Source: Lachnospiraceae bacterium
GTDB taxonomy: Bacteria; Bacillota; Clostridia; Lachnospirales; Lachnospiraceae
Reading direction: 5' to 3'
Assembly: GCA_910574885.1 (NCBI GenBank)
Contig: CAJTDD010000004.1
Span: forward strand, 248,001 to 312,000
DNA length: 64,000 nt
Shown: positions 36,901 through 45,133 of the stretch, piece by piece
Numbering within the stretch: position 1 is the stretch's first letter
Layout of the letters: every line of letters begins with the position of its first letter
Position numbers and translations under genes: made by a program
Notes under the pieces: generated by a model
Seen by the model: the letters and a program-made list of their open reading frames with translations, nothing else
Told to the model about the DNA's origin: nothing
Databases searched by the model: none

Positions 36901-39900
36901 TACATTTGCCGTCGTCTGCTCCACAGCATAATCCGTCTCATTATATCCGTCAATCTCCCGGCGCGCCTTTCTGCCCACCATGGAGACCTCCTTCAACAGC
37001 TTCTTCTTTCGGAACTCATCCGTCACAGCGGCAAGACAGTCCATAAATCCCAGTACCGTCCGCTCCTCATACATGTCGCTTCGATACTCTGCCTGATACA
37101 CAATCTGTCCATCCTCCACCAGCACGTCAACGGACAGCGGCGCCTTTGCAGTATCCAGGGAAATCTCCTGACGAACAGCCTTTTCTCCTGCAACCTCATC
37201 AAACAGGAAATTGTCTCCCTGGAAGGCAAACATGAGGTCAGCCTTGATATCGTAAGCTCTGCTGATTTCCGCAAAGGAATAGATATCCGCGTTCATACTG
37301 TTCATCAGCTGTTCCCCGGTCTCCCTCAGATAATCCCCGATTTCCTTCTCTCCATCCAGTTTACAGTACACTGGAAGCGTCTTCACCAGCATATTCATGA
37401 TCGACGCCAGACGGGAGTCATTTCTTCCATTATAAATAGTAGTAAATACTGCCTCCTCCTTATACACATAGCGTCCTGCCACGAACCCAAATACCGCCGT
37501 AAACAGTGTATTCATGGTAATCTTCTGCTCATCACAGAATTTCCGCAAAGCATCCAAATCTACAGGAACCACTCTCTGACAGACGCCAAGCCCCGGGAAC
37601 TCCCCCCGATGGTCTTTCGCCGGAAGGAAGTCCGTATCACAATCTTTGAATACAGCGTCATAATACTTCTTCGCAAGAAGATACTCCTGGCCGTTTCGCA
37701 TCTTCTGCTCCACCAGAGCCGCCTCAAAGCCGCTGAACGTCTCCTTCGCAAGTTTGTCTCCCTCATAAGCCCCATTCATATCCTTTAGGAAAATTCCACA
37801 GGACTCACCGTCACAAATGATATGGTGGAACTCAAGGAACAGATAATTGCCCTCTGCCGTTTCATAAATCCGTATTCTGAACAACCGTTCTCCAAGAAGC
37901 TGATAGGGCCGTACCAGCTCCTCCTTACACAAGGTCTGACAGATTTCCACCTCAAAAGGCAGGCCGTCATTTCGTTTCTGCCAGATATCACCGTTTTCAT
38001 CCATATACAGCGTCGTCTTAATATATGGATGTGCCTCCACAGCCGCCTCAAGAGCTGTTTTCAGCCGCCCAAGATTTACATTTTCCCCAAGCCGGAACAA
38101 AAACGGAATGTTATAAATGGTGCTGCCCGGATTGGCCGCACACTCAACAAAAATACCATTCTGTGTCTGGGTCAGCGGATAAACCTCCCGCTTTTCAAAT
38201 TCTTCCTTCTCCCCAATTCCCGCAAGGAACCGCTCCAGCTTCTCAACCGTGTCATTCTCCTTCAAATCCTTATTACGAATCACAGCGCCGTCAAATGCGT
38301 CCGAGAGCAGAACATTCAGCTTTACAGCCCCTATCGAGGTCAGTCCTGCCTTATAAATATCTGTGGTCACGCCAAATTCCCGGTGGCCGATAACTTCTGC
38401 CACACAGTCAAAAATCCTCTGCTGTACCTCGCCTTTCGGCGGCACAAGCTCCTGTGCCGCACGCTCCGGCACAGGAAGTGCACGCTTATTCACTTTCTGG
38501 TTCTGGTTCAGCGGAATCTTATCTATCTGCATGGTCACAGCCGGAACCATGTAGGGCGGCTTGCTCTCCTCGATAAATGCATGCAGCGCCTCCACATCCA
38601 CAGTCCCCTCAGACACCACGTAAGCGGCGATATACTTCCCGCCCGACGGCTCGTCAAATGCCGCCACAGTTGCATCCGTAATTCCCGGGAATCTGCGGAT
38701 GACCTCTTCTACCTCCGTAAGCTCGATGCGGAAGCCCCGCACCTTCACCTGTCCGTCGCGCCTGCCGATGAACTGAATATTCCCATCCGGCAGGAAACGC
38801 ACAACATCCCCCGTATGGTAAATCCTTCCATACCCTTCAAGATTACAGAATGGATTTGCCGTATACACCTCTGCCGTCTTCTCCGGACGGTTCAGATACC
38901 CGCGGCTCACCTGATAGCCCGCAATACAAAGCTCGCCTGGAACACCGACCGGAACCCGTCTTCCCATCCCGTCCAATACATAGAGCTTCACATTGGAAAC
39001 GGCCTTTCCAATCGGGAACTCGTCCTCATACTCTCTAAGGGGGTAAGCGGTTACATTGACCGTACACTCCGTAGGTCCATAAATATTATAGTAGTTCGTA
39101 CTGCCCTCAGGCTTAAAGGGCGCCAATCTCTCCCCGCCCATAATCAGATTCCTAAGCGCATCATTCTTCATACTGGTGGCAAACGCCCGCCCAATCTGGG
39201 TAGTCATGAATCCATGGGTAATTCCCTGCCGTTCTATATACTGATTTAAGGCCATCAGATCCAGACGGATTCCTTCTTCAATAATATGTACCTCTGCCCC
39301 CGTAATCAGCGCCGGATACATATCCATCATATTAGCGTCAAAACCATAGCTGGCATAAGCCGCCACCTTACACTCTGGCGTCACCTCATAAAACTCCCGA
39401 TACCAGTGACAGAAAGCGACAATATTCCCATGCTCGAGCATACACCCCTTAGGCACGCCTGTAGATCCGGAAGTATATAAAAGAATAAACAAATCCTCCG
39501 GTTTCGGCGGTTTGGGAAGCTCCCTTGCCTCCGGCAGGCTGAATATATCCTCTGTCAGGAGAACCTTTCCTGAAAATTCCGGCACCAGTTCCAAAAGCTC
39601 CTCGTCCGCAATGAGCAGCTTTGTATCCGCATCCTTCATCATAAACGCAAGACGGTCTTTCGGATATGACGGGTCTAAAGGCTGATACGCTGCCCCGGCC
39701 TTGGAAATACCAAGGGAAGCAATCGCCATATACTCACATCTTGGAATCAACACAGACACAGCATGCTCCCGGCCAATCCCTAAGCCTGCAATATAAGCGG
39801 CAAGACGATCTGTTACCTGATCCAGTCCGGCGTAGGTATATCTCCTGTCACAGTACACCACCGCCGTACGCTCCGGCGTTTTCGCAGCCTGCTCCCGGAA

Positions 39901-42882
39901 CATATCCACTACCGTTTTACTCCTGTCATACGCCTTTTCCGTATCATTGAAATGGTCTAACACCTGAAGTTCAAGCTCCGATGCCAGCGCAATCTGGTCA
40001 AGAGACTCACAGGAAAGCATCCCCAAAAGAACCTGACGCATCATCCCAAGAAGTCCCTTGGCAGTCTCTTCCCGGTATATATCCCTGCGGTACTCTAAAG
40101 AAATCTCATACCCTTCCTTGCTCTTCATGACCATGACAGAGATATCCGCCTGAACGTCCCCTGTAGGAATGGGACGCGCAGGATACTGCCTGCCTTCAAT
40201 CGTAAGGCCGTTGAACATCTCTCCCTGGTACACAAACAAAATATCTGAAGAAATCCCATACTCCCTTGCCAGCTCTGCAAAGGAAATACAGTCATGACCC
40301 ATCAGCTCATAGAACTCCTCCTGAAATTCCTTCAAATAATCGCTGACCGTCATACGCTCGTCAAAGGAATAATTGATGGGAAGCGTGCGCACGAACATAC
40401 CCGTAGACTGAGCCAGATTCGCCGTATGCCTTCCATTATTGACCGTACAGAAAAAGCTCTTATTCATGCCGCTTGATTTACCCAAAGCATAGGAAAATGC
40501 ACCCAGAAACAGCGTATTCTCGGATATCCCTTTCTGCCTTACAAACTGCTCTACAGCCATGCAGGAAACTTCCTCGCCGCACCCTTGTCTTACTTCGCCG
40601 CTCCTTGGACTTACCGTCTTCTTCTTGTAATCCTTGATCAGCATTTCCTCTATCTCTTCACCTGCGAACCTGCCTTGGAAATACTCCCTCGCAGCCAGGT
40701 ACTCGGGCGTTTCTTTTAGAGTCTCCTCATAGACCGACAAGTCTGTCAAAGATATCTCTTCTTGCTTCGGCTCTTCTCCCTCATAGAGAAGAGAGATTTC
40801 ATCCAGAAATACCGTCACCGAAGTACCGTCGAAAATCAAATGATGGACGTCAAACAGGAAATACCAGCGGCCCTTACACAGATAGAGCGCCATGCGGTAG
40901 AGAGGTTCTCCCTCCAAACGGAAGGGACGTACAAATGTCCTCTTTACCGCCTCCATATCTTCCACTTCCCACTCTTTTACATCTGCCTTCTGATATTCCG
41001 GATGCAGGCACATCACAGGCGCCCCATTGCTCAGCAGAATATTGATACCAAAGGATGCGTGGCGTGCCACTGCCTTTTGCACCGCATTCTTGAATCTCTC
41101 CAGTTGGATATTCTCCGGCAATTCACAGCACATAGGAATATTGTACATGGTGGCATCCGGGTCGTTAACGCACTCCAGATAGACGCCCATCTGGGAATCC
41201 GTCAGCGGATACTCTTTCCTCTCACAGTCTGCCTTACGAATACCTGACGTCTGCTCCACCAAAAGAAGGCCGGCAATCATCTCCGGAGTCCTTCCCCTCA
41301 GGACCATCTCCGGAGTAAGGGGTAAATCGGACAGACATTCCAATAACTGCAATACATTGATGGAATCTCCGCCAAGCCGGAAGAAATCATCCTCTCTGCC
41401 CGTCGTCCCGCAATGCAGGACTTCCTGGAAGCCTTCACAAAGCCTGCGCTCCGTATCATTTTCCGGCTCCCGGTATTCTGCCTTATATTCCCCAATCCCC
41501 GGCGGCAGTAAAACGGTACGGTCAAGCTTCCCGTTGGCGTTCTTTGGCAGCGCATCCATCCGCTTAAAGAAACGTGGAATCATATAATCCGGCAATGTAC
41601 TCTTGAGGACTGTTTTGATCTGCTCTGCCGTCACATCTGATTTTGATACATAGAAACCACAGAGATAATTCTGCCCGTTCTCATCTTCAAATGCCTTCAC
41701 CACTGCATTTTCTACATCCGTCACAGAAGCCATCCTAATCTCGATCTCTCCCGTCTCCACACGCTGTCCGTTGATCTTCACCATCCAATCCTTGCGGTTG
41801 ACATAGACGTAATTCCCGTCTGCAAGTCTCTTGCCAAGGTCTCCGGTATGCAGGAGGATCTCCCCGTCCTCCTGTTTCTGGAACGCGTGGGCGCTCTGTT
41901 CCTCAAGATTCAAGTAAGCCTCGGCAAGGATGCCCTTGATACAGATCTCACCCGTTTCTCCCTCTGCCACTTCCTGTCCTTCTTCGTCCAGCAGGAAAAA
42001 TTCTAAGCCCTCCCCTGGCTTTCCGATGGGCGTATTCTCCATAGCCTCCTCAATCTTATAGTATGACGCCATCGCAGCCGTTTCGCTGGCGCCATAGATA
42101 TTATACAAGTCGTATCCGTCGCCTGACAGCATGGAGACACGTTCGCTTCCCGTACAGATCTTCTCAAGCGTCGCCGCTCTATTCTTAAAAAGCTTTAACA
42201 TCTGAGGACTGATAAACGCGCAGGTAATACCGTTTTCGTCGAAATACTCCTCAATCATATGTACATCTTTGCGAGCCTCCTCCGAAACGATGTGGACGCA
42301 TCCGCCGCAGCTCAATACACCATAATATTCCAGAACAAGAATCACAAAGGACATGGGCGCCATGGCTGCTAACACATCCTTTTCATGCAAATGAAAGCCA
42401 TGCCTGTTCCTTACGACTCCCTGTGAGAAACTCGCCGTCGTGTGGACGATCCCCTTGGGTCTTCCGGTAGAGCCGGATGTATATATGAGCATTACCTTGC
42501 TGCCGTCCGTGCGTCTCGCAGGGACAGCCGGCTCATACTGCCCAACATCCCCAAGCCAGCTTACGTCAATCCTTGCCGCCGCCTGACAATCCTCTTGTAT
42601 GTAATCAAGCCTCTCCTTCGGGTATTCCGGCACCACAGGAACGAAGGCCGCCCCTGCCATCATGACGCCAATCTCCGCCGCCACGTACTCCATCCGCCTG
42701 TCCATACAGACCATGACCGCCTGCCCGGACAGATTCCCGGACTTTCTAAGTTTCGCCGCAATCCTGCGGCTTAACACATCCAGTTCCTCATAGGTCGTAC
42801 TTCGTTTCCCGCCGCGGTCAACAATCGCTGTTTTGTCTGGAAAACGACGCACGATACTCTGAAATTCATCCAAAAAATTCAT
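33955..42882 (-). CDS. Three-module NRPS with terminal reductase (A-T-C-A-T-C-A-T-R)
   Basis: A 2975-residue assembly line. A1 is about 10-460 (YTSGSTGRPKG at 134). T1 has GGDS with Ser507, C1 HHLIFDG at 680-686, and A2 about 990-1470 (YTSGSTGVPKG, IYGPTE). T2 has Ser1516 in KAGLTSIG, C2 HHIICDG at 1686-1692, and A3 about 1985-2480 (GYGPTE). T3 has GGTS with Ser2529. The NAD(P)-dependent reductase (about 2605-2975) has TGANGFLG and Tyr2771-xxx-Lys2775. A1 has Val in place of the Asp that binds the amino group (MSFVILVLE) and GASE for GPTE, so it likely loads a plain carboxylic acid. Two condensations and reductive release predict an N-acyl dipeptide aldehyde. By my alignment A2 reads D-A-M-F-I-G-I-V-N and A3 D-V-L-T-F-V-G-I-G; A2 looks hydrophobic. 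AGGAGG precedes the ATG. No phosphopantetheinyl transferase gene is in the window. Confidence 0.96.
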   Translation of the reverse strand: MNFLDEFQSIVRRFPDKTAIVDRGGKRSTTYEELDVLSRRIAAKLRKSGNLSGQAVMVCMDRRMEYVAAEIGVMMAGAAFVPVVPEYPKERLDYIQEDCQAAARIDVSWLGDVGQYEPAVPARRTDGSKVMLIYTSGSTGRPKGIVHTTASFSQGVVRNRHGFHLHEKDVLAAMAPMSFVILVLEYYGVLSCGGCVHIVSEEARKDVHMIEEYFDENGITCAFISPQMLKLFKNRAATLEKICTGSERVSMLSGDGYDLYNIYGASETAAMASYYKIEEAMENTPIGKPGEGLEFFLLDEEGQEVAEGETGEICIKGILAEAYLNLEEQSAHAFQKQEDGEILLHTGDLGKRLADGNYVYVNRKDWMVKINGQRVETGEIEIRMASVTDVENAVVKAFEDENGQNYLCGFYVSKSDVTAEQIKTVLKSTLPDYMIPRFFKRMDALPKNANGKLDRTVLLPPGIGEYKAEYREPENDTERRLCEGFQEVLHCGTTGREDDFFRLGGDSINVLQLLECLSDLPLTPEMVLRGRTPEMIAGLLLVEQTSGIRKADCERKEYPLTDSQMGVYLECVNDPDATMYNIPMCCELPENIQLERFKNAVQKAVARHASFGINILLSNGAPVMCLHPEYQKADVKEWEVEDMEAVKRTFVRPFRLEGEPLYRMALYLCKGRWYFLFDVHHLIFDGTSVTVFLDEISLLYEGEEPKQEEISLTDLSVYEETLKETPEYLAAREYFQGRFAGEEIEEMLIKDYKKKTVSPRSGEVRQGCGEEVSCMAVEQFVRQKGISENTLFLGAFSYALGKSSGMNKSFFCTVNNGRHTANLAQSTGMFVRTLPINYSFDERMTVSDYLKEFQEEFYELMGHDCISFAELAREYGISSDILFVYQGEMFNGLTIEGRQYPARPIPTGDVQADISVMVMKSKEGYEISLEYRRDIYREETAKGLLGMMRQVLLGMLSCESLDQIALASELELQVLDHFNDTEKAYDRSKTVVDMFREQAAKTPERTAVVYCDRRYTYAGLDQVTDRLAAYIAGLGIGREHAVSVLIPRCEYMAIASLGISKAGAAYQPLDPSYPKDRLAFMMKDADTKLLIADEELLELVPEFSGKVLLTEDIFSLPEARELPKPPKPEDLFILLYTSGSTGVPKGCMLEHGNIVAFCHWYREFYEVTPECKVAAYASYGFDANMMDMYPALITGAEVHIIEEGIRLDLMALNQYIERQGITHGFMTTQIGRAFATSMKNDALRNLIMGGERLAPFKPEGSTNYYNIYGPTECTVNVTAYPLREYEDEFPIGKAVSNVKLYVLDGMGRRVPVGVPGELCIAGYQVSRGYLNRPEKTAEVYTANPFCNLEGYGRIYHTGDVVRFLPDGNIQFIGRRDGQVKVRGFRIELTEVEEVIRRFPGITDATVAAFDEPSGGKYIAAYVVSEGTVDVEALHAFIEESKPPYMVPAVTMQIDKIPLNQNQKVNKRALPVPERAAQELVPPKGEVQQRIFDCVAEVIGHREFGVTTDIYKAGLTSIGAVKLNVLLSDAFDGAVIRNKDLKENDTVEKLERFLAGIGEKEEFEKREVYPLTQTQNGIFVECAANPGSTIYNIPFLFRLGENVNLGRLKTALEAAVEAHPYIKTTLYMDENGDIWQKRNDGLPFEVEICQTLCKEELVRPYQLLGERLFRIRIYETAEGNYLFLEFHHIICDGESCGIFLKDMNGAYEGDKLAKETFSGFEAALVEQKMRNGQEYLLAKKYYDAVFKDCDTDFLPAKDHRGEFPGLGVCQRVVPVDLDALRKFCDEQKITMNTLFTAVFGFVAGRYVYKEEAVFTTIYNGRNDSRLASIMNMLVKTLPVYCKLDGEKEIGDYLRETGEQLMNSMNADIYSFAEISRAYDIKADLMFAFQGDNFLFDEVAGEKAVRQEISLDTAKAPLSVDVLVEDGQIVYQAEYRSDMYEERTVLGFMDCLAAVTDEFRKKKLLKEVSMVGRKARREIDGYNETDYAVEQTTANVLFERQAALYPDKTAVIACGRSLTFRELNENANKIANRLIDMGLKVEQMVGVMLPRTVEVYAARQGIMKAGGAFLPIDPEYPDERISYILEDSKAEFLLMPQSLAKERKMLLDKLSVRALFIEELLAEGGKTGNPAVDIRPENLCYCIYTSGSTGKPKGVMIEHRNLVNYVDDNPYNVEAQAYVYNATVSLAFAAITFDVSILEECNPLYHGITVCMANEEEIHNPMALAKLILDNRVDVLTCTPSYLINIIDLPEMNKALSQIKVFNVGAEAFPEALYDKIKALGTEALVFNGYGPTETTIGCAFDQVTGDKITIGKPMANIKMVMIDRYRNLLPAGVPGELLIIGNGVGRGYVGKPEMTADKFIQFEGRNAYRSGDLAKWNHHGKIEFMGRMDNQVKLRGLRVELDEIENVMNQYPTVKSSVVLVKEKDSIQFLCGYFVAESQIDRQNLTCFMQKYLTPYMVPSVLMQLPELPLTNNGKVNKRALPEPEYTAEKKNYVKPRSDLQRKLCEIFEMALGMEQIGIEDDFFENGGTSLSASKVAMKCMSEGLPISYGDLFEYKTPLSLERHIQEIEGKGGDEDATEDGQELQGSLEKVLSRNRVEFVDEIRPQVAGNILLTGANGFLGAHILKYLIDNGNQVVYCLMRKGKAFSLEKRLKSMLVYYFDNPYEELFGERIRLIEGDITDGDAVIGLSAYDFELVINCAACVKHFSADNTLEQVNYQGVLNLIGLCKDTGRELIQISTVSIAGENVAEKFPAEKKLHEDELFFGQSLTNKYIDTKFRAEKAVLEAVAAGMKGMVIRVGNLMSRVSDGEFQINSVTNGFMRTLRGYVALGKFPVSMLDMPAEFSPIDSTAEAIVRLASSAGEFSVFHAYSSYLIQMADVVEQMNRSGIEVEIVSDEEFNEALLSALENEEKNELISGLIAYSSSDKDNSSVYIDADNGFTTKALYRLGFKWPMPDGGYLKNALTALQTLGFFDGRI

Positions 42883-42909
42883 AATACAGATTCCTCCTTT
42901 TCTCTTCTT

Positions 42910-44019
42910 TTATTCCTGTTTAAGCCAGGCTTCTGCCCTTGCCTTCACATTCTCCCGTAAGTTCTCGTAATAAAAATCATAATCATGGCCATGCAGGCTC
43001 TCCGGCCCGAACAGCTCTGCCGGCGCATATCCTGCATCCTTTGCCGTACAGATGACGACGCCCCGCTCTGTATCGACCTGGGCGTCCGCAAGGCCTTTTA
43101 TGATCTCATACTCACCGGTCTCCTCATTGAAGATACGGCTGCCCAGATTCTTTTCAAAACTGGCATAGGTATCATCCCGTTTCCAGTTAATGGGATTGAT
43201 GCTGACCGCCTCCGGCTCCACCACAATGTTACTCTGTCCCTGATTCCCCTTCCCCTCGGTATTCCAGGACACGATGACGCCCGTATCATCGGCGCCCTCG
43301 GCAAATTTCAGATATGGATGATCCGAAAGCCAATCTTCCGTGATTGAAAATCCAATCGGATATGCCGCCACCATACGCTCATAGTATTCCGGATGTGCCT
43401 GCATGTATTCCCCAAGGACAATTTTCGTCATAATGGAGCCCTGGGAATGACCTGCAATCATAAATGGTCTGCCCTCATTATAATTTTCAAAATAGTAGTC
43501 CAGCGCAGCATAGACATCCGTGCGTTGTTCATGCTGCTGGTATTCCTCCAGTTCCATGTGGCTCATGCCAACTACCTTGAAGATATTGCTCTGCCTGTAA
43601 TAAGGAGCAAATACGTTCGTCGATTCCTCGAATACCGTTGCCTGATTCTCATAGATGACTCCGGCACGCGCCCGCATGTCTTCATTGTCTATATCGCAGA
43701 TTGGTTTCGCATCATCTGACTCATCCTGATAGCAGGTGGGATAGAGGTAAACTGTATCAATCTCATGGGTAATCTCAGGAATCCTCATCCAATTTTCTTC
43801 TTTCGAGTAATCCGACGGTGTCCCTGTAAGTTCTGCAATTTCAAAGCCTCCCTCTGGTTCTGTCTGTGATTCTTGTTGGCATACTTGCTCCTGCTTCTCG
43901 GTTTCTTCCTGTTTTCCCCTATTTTCCGGCAAATCTGCCGTATTGCCGCAGGCGACGGAATTGCATACAACGGCGCCCACAGCCACCGATAATATCCACT
44001 TCCTTATGTTATTTTTCAT
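42910..44019 (-). CDS. DUF3089 alpha/beta-hydrolase lipoprotein
   Basis: A 369-residue surface hydrolase. The signal peptide ends in a lipobox-like NSVAC (Cys24), then a Glu/Gln-rich linker. The DUF3089 domain has the nucleophile elbow IAGHSQGS (Ser192) and the early strand DTVYLYPT. The start is set at MKNNIRKW, with GGGAG upstream. It lies 27 bases before the NRPS in the same direction, as the first gene of the operon. A -10-like TATAGT lies at 44099-44104 on the minus strand. It may process or degrade the secreted product outside the cell. Confidence 0.85.
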   Translation of the reverse strand: MKNNIRKWILSVAVGAVVCNSVACGNTADLPENRGKQEETEKQEQVCQQESQTEPEGGFEIAELTGTPSDYSKEENWMRIPEITHEIDTVYLYPTCYQDESDDAKPICDIDNEDMRARAGVIYENQATVFEESTNVFAPYYRQSNIFKVVGMSHMELEEYQQHEQRTDVYAALDYYFENYNEGRPFMIAGHSQGSIMTKIVLGEYMQAHPEYYERMVAAYPIGFSITEDWLSDHPYLKFAEGADDTGVIVSWNTEGKGNQGQSNIVVEPEAVSINPINWKRDDTYASFEKNLGSRIFNEETGEYEIIKGLADAQVDTERGVVICTAKDAGYAPAELFGPESLHGHDYDFYYENLRENVKARAEAWLKQE

Positions 44020-44217
44020 GTTACTGATTCTCCCTTCTTGTCTTTTCCTATTCGATGTACTAGAATTGGTATTACTGGGAATACCCATAATTAGACTTAC
44101 TATAACATTTCCTAAAATCTGATTCTATAAGATGGGATATTTCACATTTTTTTTGGGACAAAATTGTAGTATGAATTTCCTATGTGTGTTATAGTACAAA
44201 AGGGAGGAATTATTTAT

Positions 44218-44775
44218 ATGAAGTATATTTTAGAAAACTATTTAAAGAATCATGTAAAAGCCCAAAAATGGCTGCAATACTTTCTGGCTTCTTTACTCAT
44301 CGTTGTGCTATCCGTAACCGGATGCAGTTCGATACAAGAACATACTGATGGAAATACCAGCGATACTGCTGCCAACAAGACGGTTGAGAGTGAACCGGAT
44401 ACGCCGACGGAAGAAGAAACATCCGAACCGGCAGAGGATGGAACATACAGCAGTAAAGAAGATGTAGCGCGGTACATCTATATTTACGGACATCTTCCGT
44501 CCAATTTTATCACAAAAAAAGAAGCCGAAGAGCTGGGCTGGGCGGGAGGCTCCTTAGAACCCTATGCACCGGGCAAATGTATTGGCGGCAGCCATTTCGG
44601 AAACTATGAAGGACTTTTGCCGGAGAAGGAAGGCCGGACATATACGGAGTGCGATATCGACACATTGGGGGCCGAAAAGCGCGGCGCGAAACGAATCGTA
44701 TTTTCCAACGACGGCCTGATCTATTATACAGAAGATCATTACGAATCCTTTGAACTTTTATATGGAGAAGACTGA
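44218..44775 (+). CDS. Lipid-anchored barnase-type ribonuclease
   Basis: A 185-residue protein. The signal peptide ends in SVTGC (Cys36) and a Thr/Glu/Pro-rich linker runs to about residue 78. A complete barnase-family N1/T1 ribonuclease domain follows: LPSNFITKKEAEELGW, APGKCIGG, the catalytic Glu144 (TYTECDID), Arg159 (GAKRIVF) and His174 (TEDHYESF). All three catalytic residues of barnase are kept. A membrane anchor is unusual, since classic barnase is freely secreted. GGGAGG precedes the ATG. The barstar gene follows after two bases. Confidence 0.93.
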   Translation: MKYILENYLKNHVKAQKWLQYFLASLLIVVLSVTGCSSIQEHTDGNTSDTAANKTVESEPDTPTEEETSEPAEDGTYSSKEDVARYIYIYGHLPSNFITKKEAEELGWAGGSLEPYAPGKCIGGSHFGNYEGLLPEKEGRTYTECDIDTLGAEKRGAKRIVFSNDGLIYYTEDHYESFELLYGED

Positions 44776-44777
44776 AT

Positions 44778-45053
44778 ATGAACATTTGTATAATAGACGG
44801 TAAGCTGATTAAGGACAGGGAAATGCTGCATAGAATCCTGGCAGAGCTTCCGGGAGTCCCGGACTGGTACGGAAGGAATCTGGACGCTCTGCATGACTGC
44901 CTCACAGATATTCAGGAAGAACTGCTGATTCGGATTCAAAACGAAAAAGACCTGACCTTGCATCTGGGGAATTATGCGGCCGCATTTCTGCATGTACTGG
45001 CTGAGTCGGCAGAGGAGAATAAGAAGATACACTATGTGGTTGAAGTAAACTAA
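44778..45053 (+). CDS. Barstar-family ribonuclease inhibitor
   Basis: A 91-residue barstar homologue, the cytoplasmic inhibitor that protects the cell from its own barnase. The binding helix reads WYGRNLDALHDCLTDI; Asp36 and Asp40 match Asp35 and Asp39 of barstar, the latter being the main contact to the barnase active site. Its start lies two bases after the ribonuclease stop, giving tight co-expression of toxin and immunity. Confidence 0.94.
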   Translation: MNICIIDGKLIKDREMLHRILAELPGVPDWYGRNLDALHDCLTDIQEELLIRIQNEKDLTLHLGNYAAAFLHVLAESAEENKKIHYVVEVN

Positions 45054-45069
45054 AGACTTCCAACCATCA

Positions 45070-45100
45070 GGAAAGCCACAGTTAAACTGTGGCTTTCCTT
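45070..45100. terminator. Hairpin between barstar and the GH32 gene
   Basis: A near-perfect palindrome with 14-base arms (GGAAAGCCACAGTT and its complement) and a loop of two to three bases, between convergent genes. The T run after it is short, so it may stop both transcripts with modest efficiency. Confidence 0.7.
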
Positions 45101-45133
45101 CGCTCAATGCCGTCTGAAGACCGGAAAATCTCT

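Noticed and set aside
35749..39249. Two very long plus-strand ORFs (679 and 475 codons) opposite the NRPS
   Set aside because: Composition is rich in His, Arg, Leu and Ile as expected for the antisense of an NRPS, and the sense strand has complete catalytic motifs throughout.
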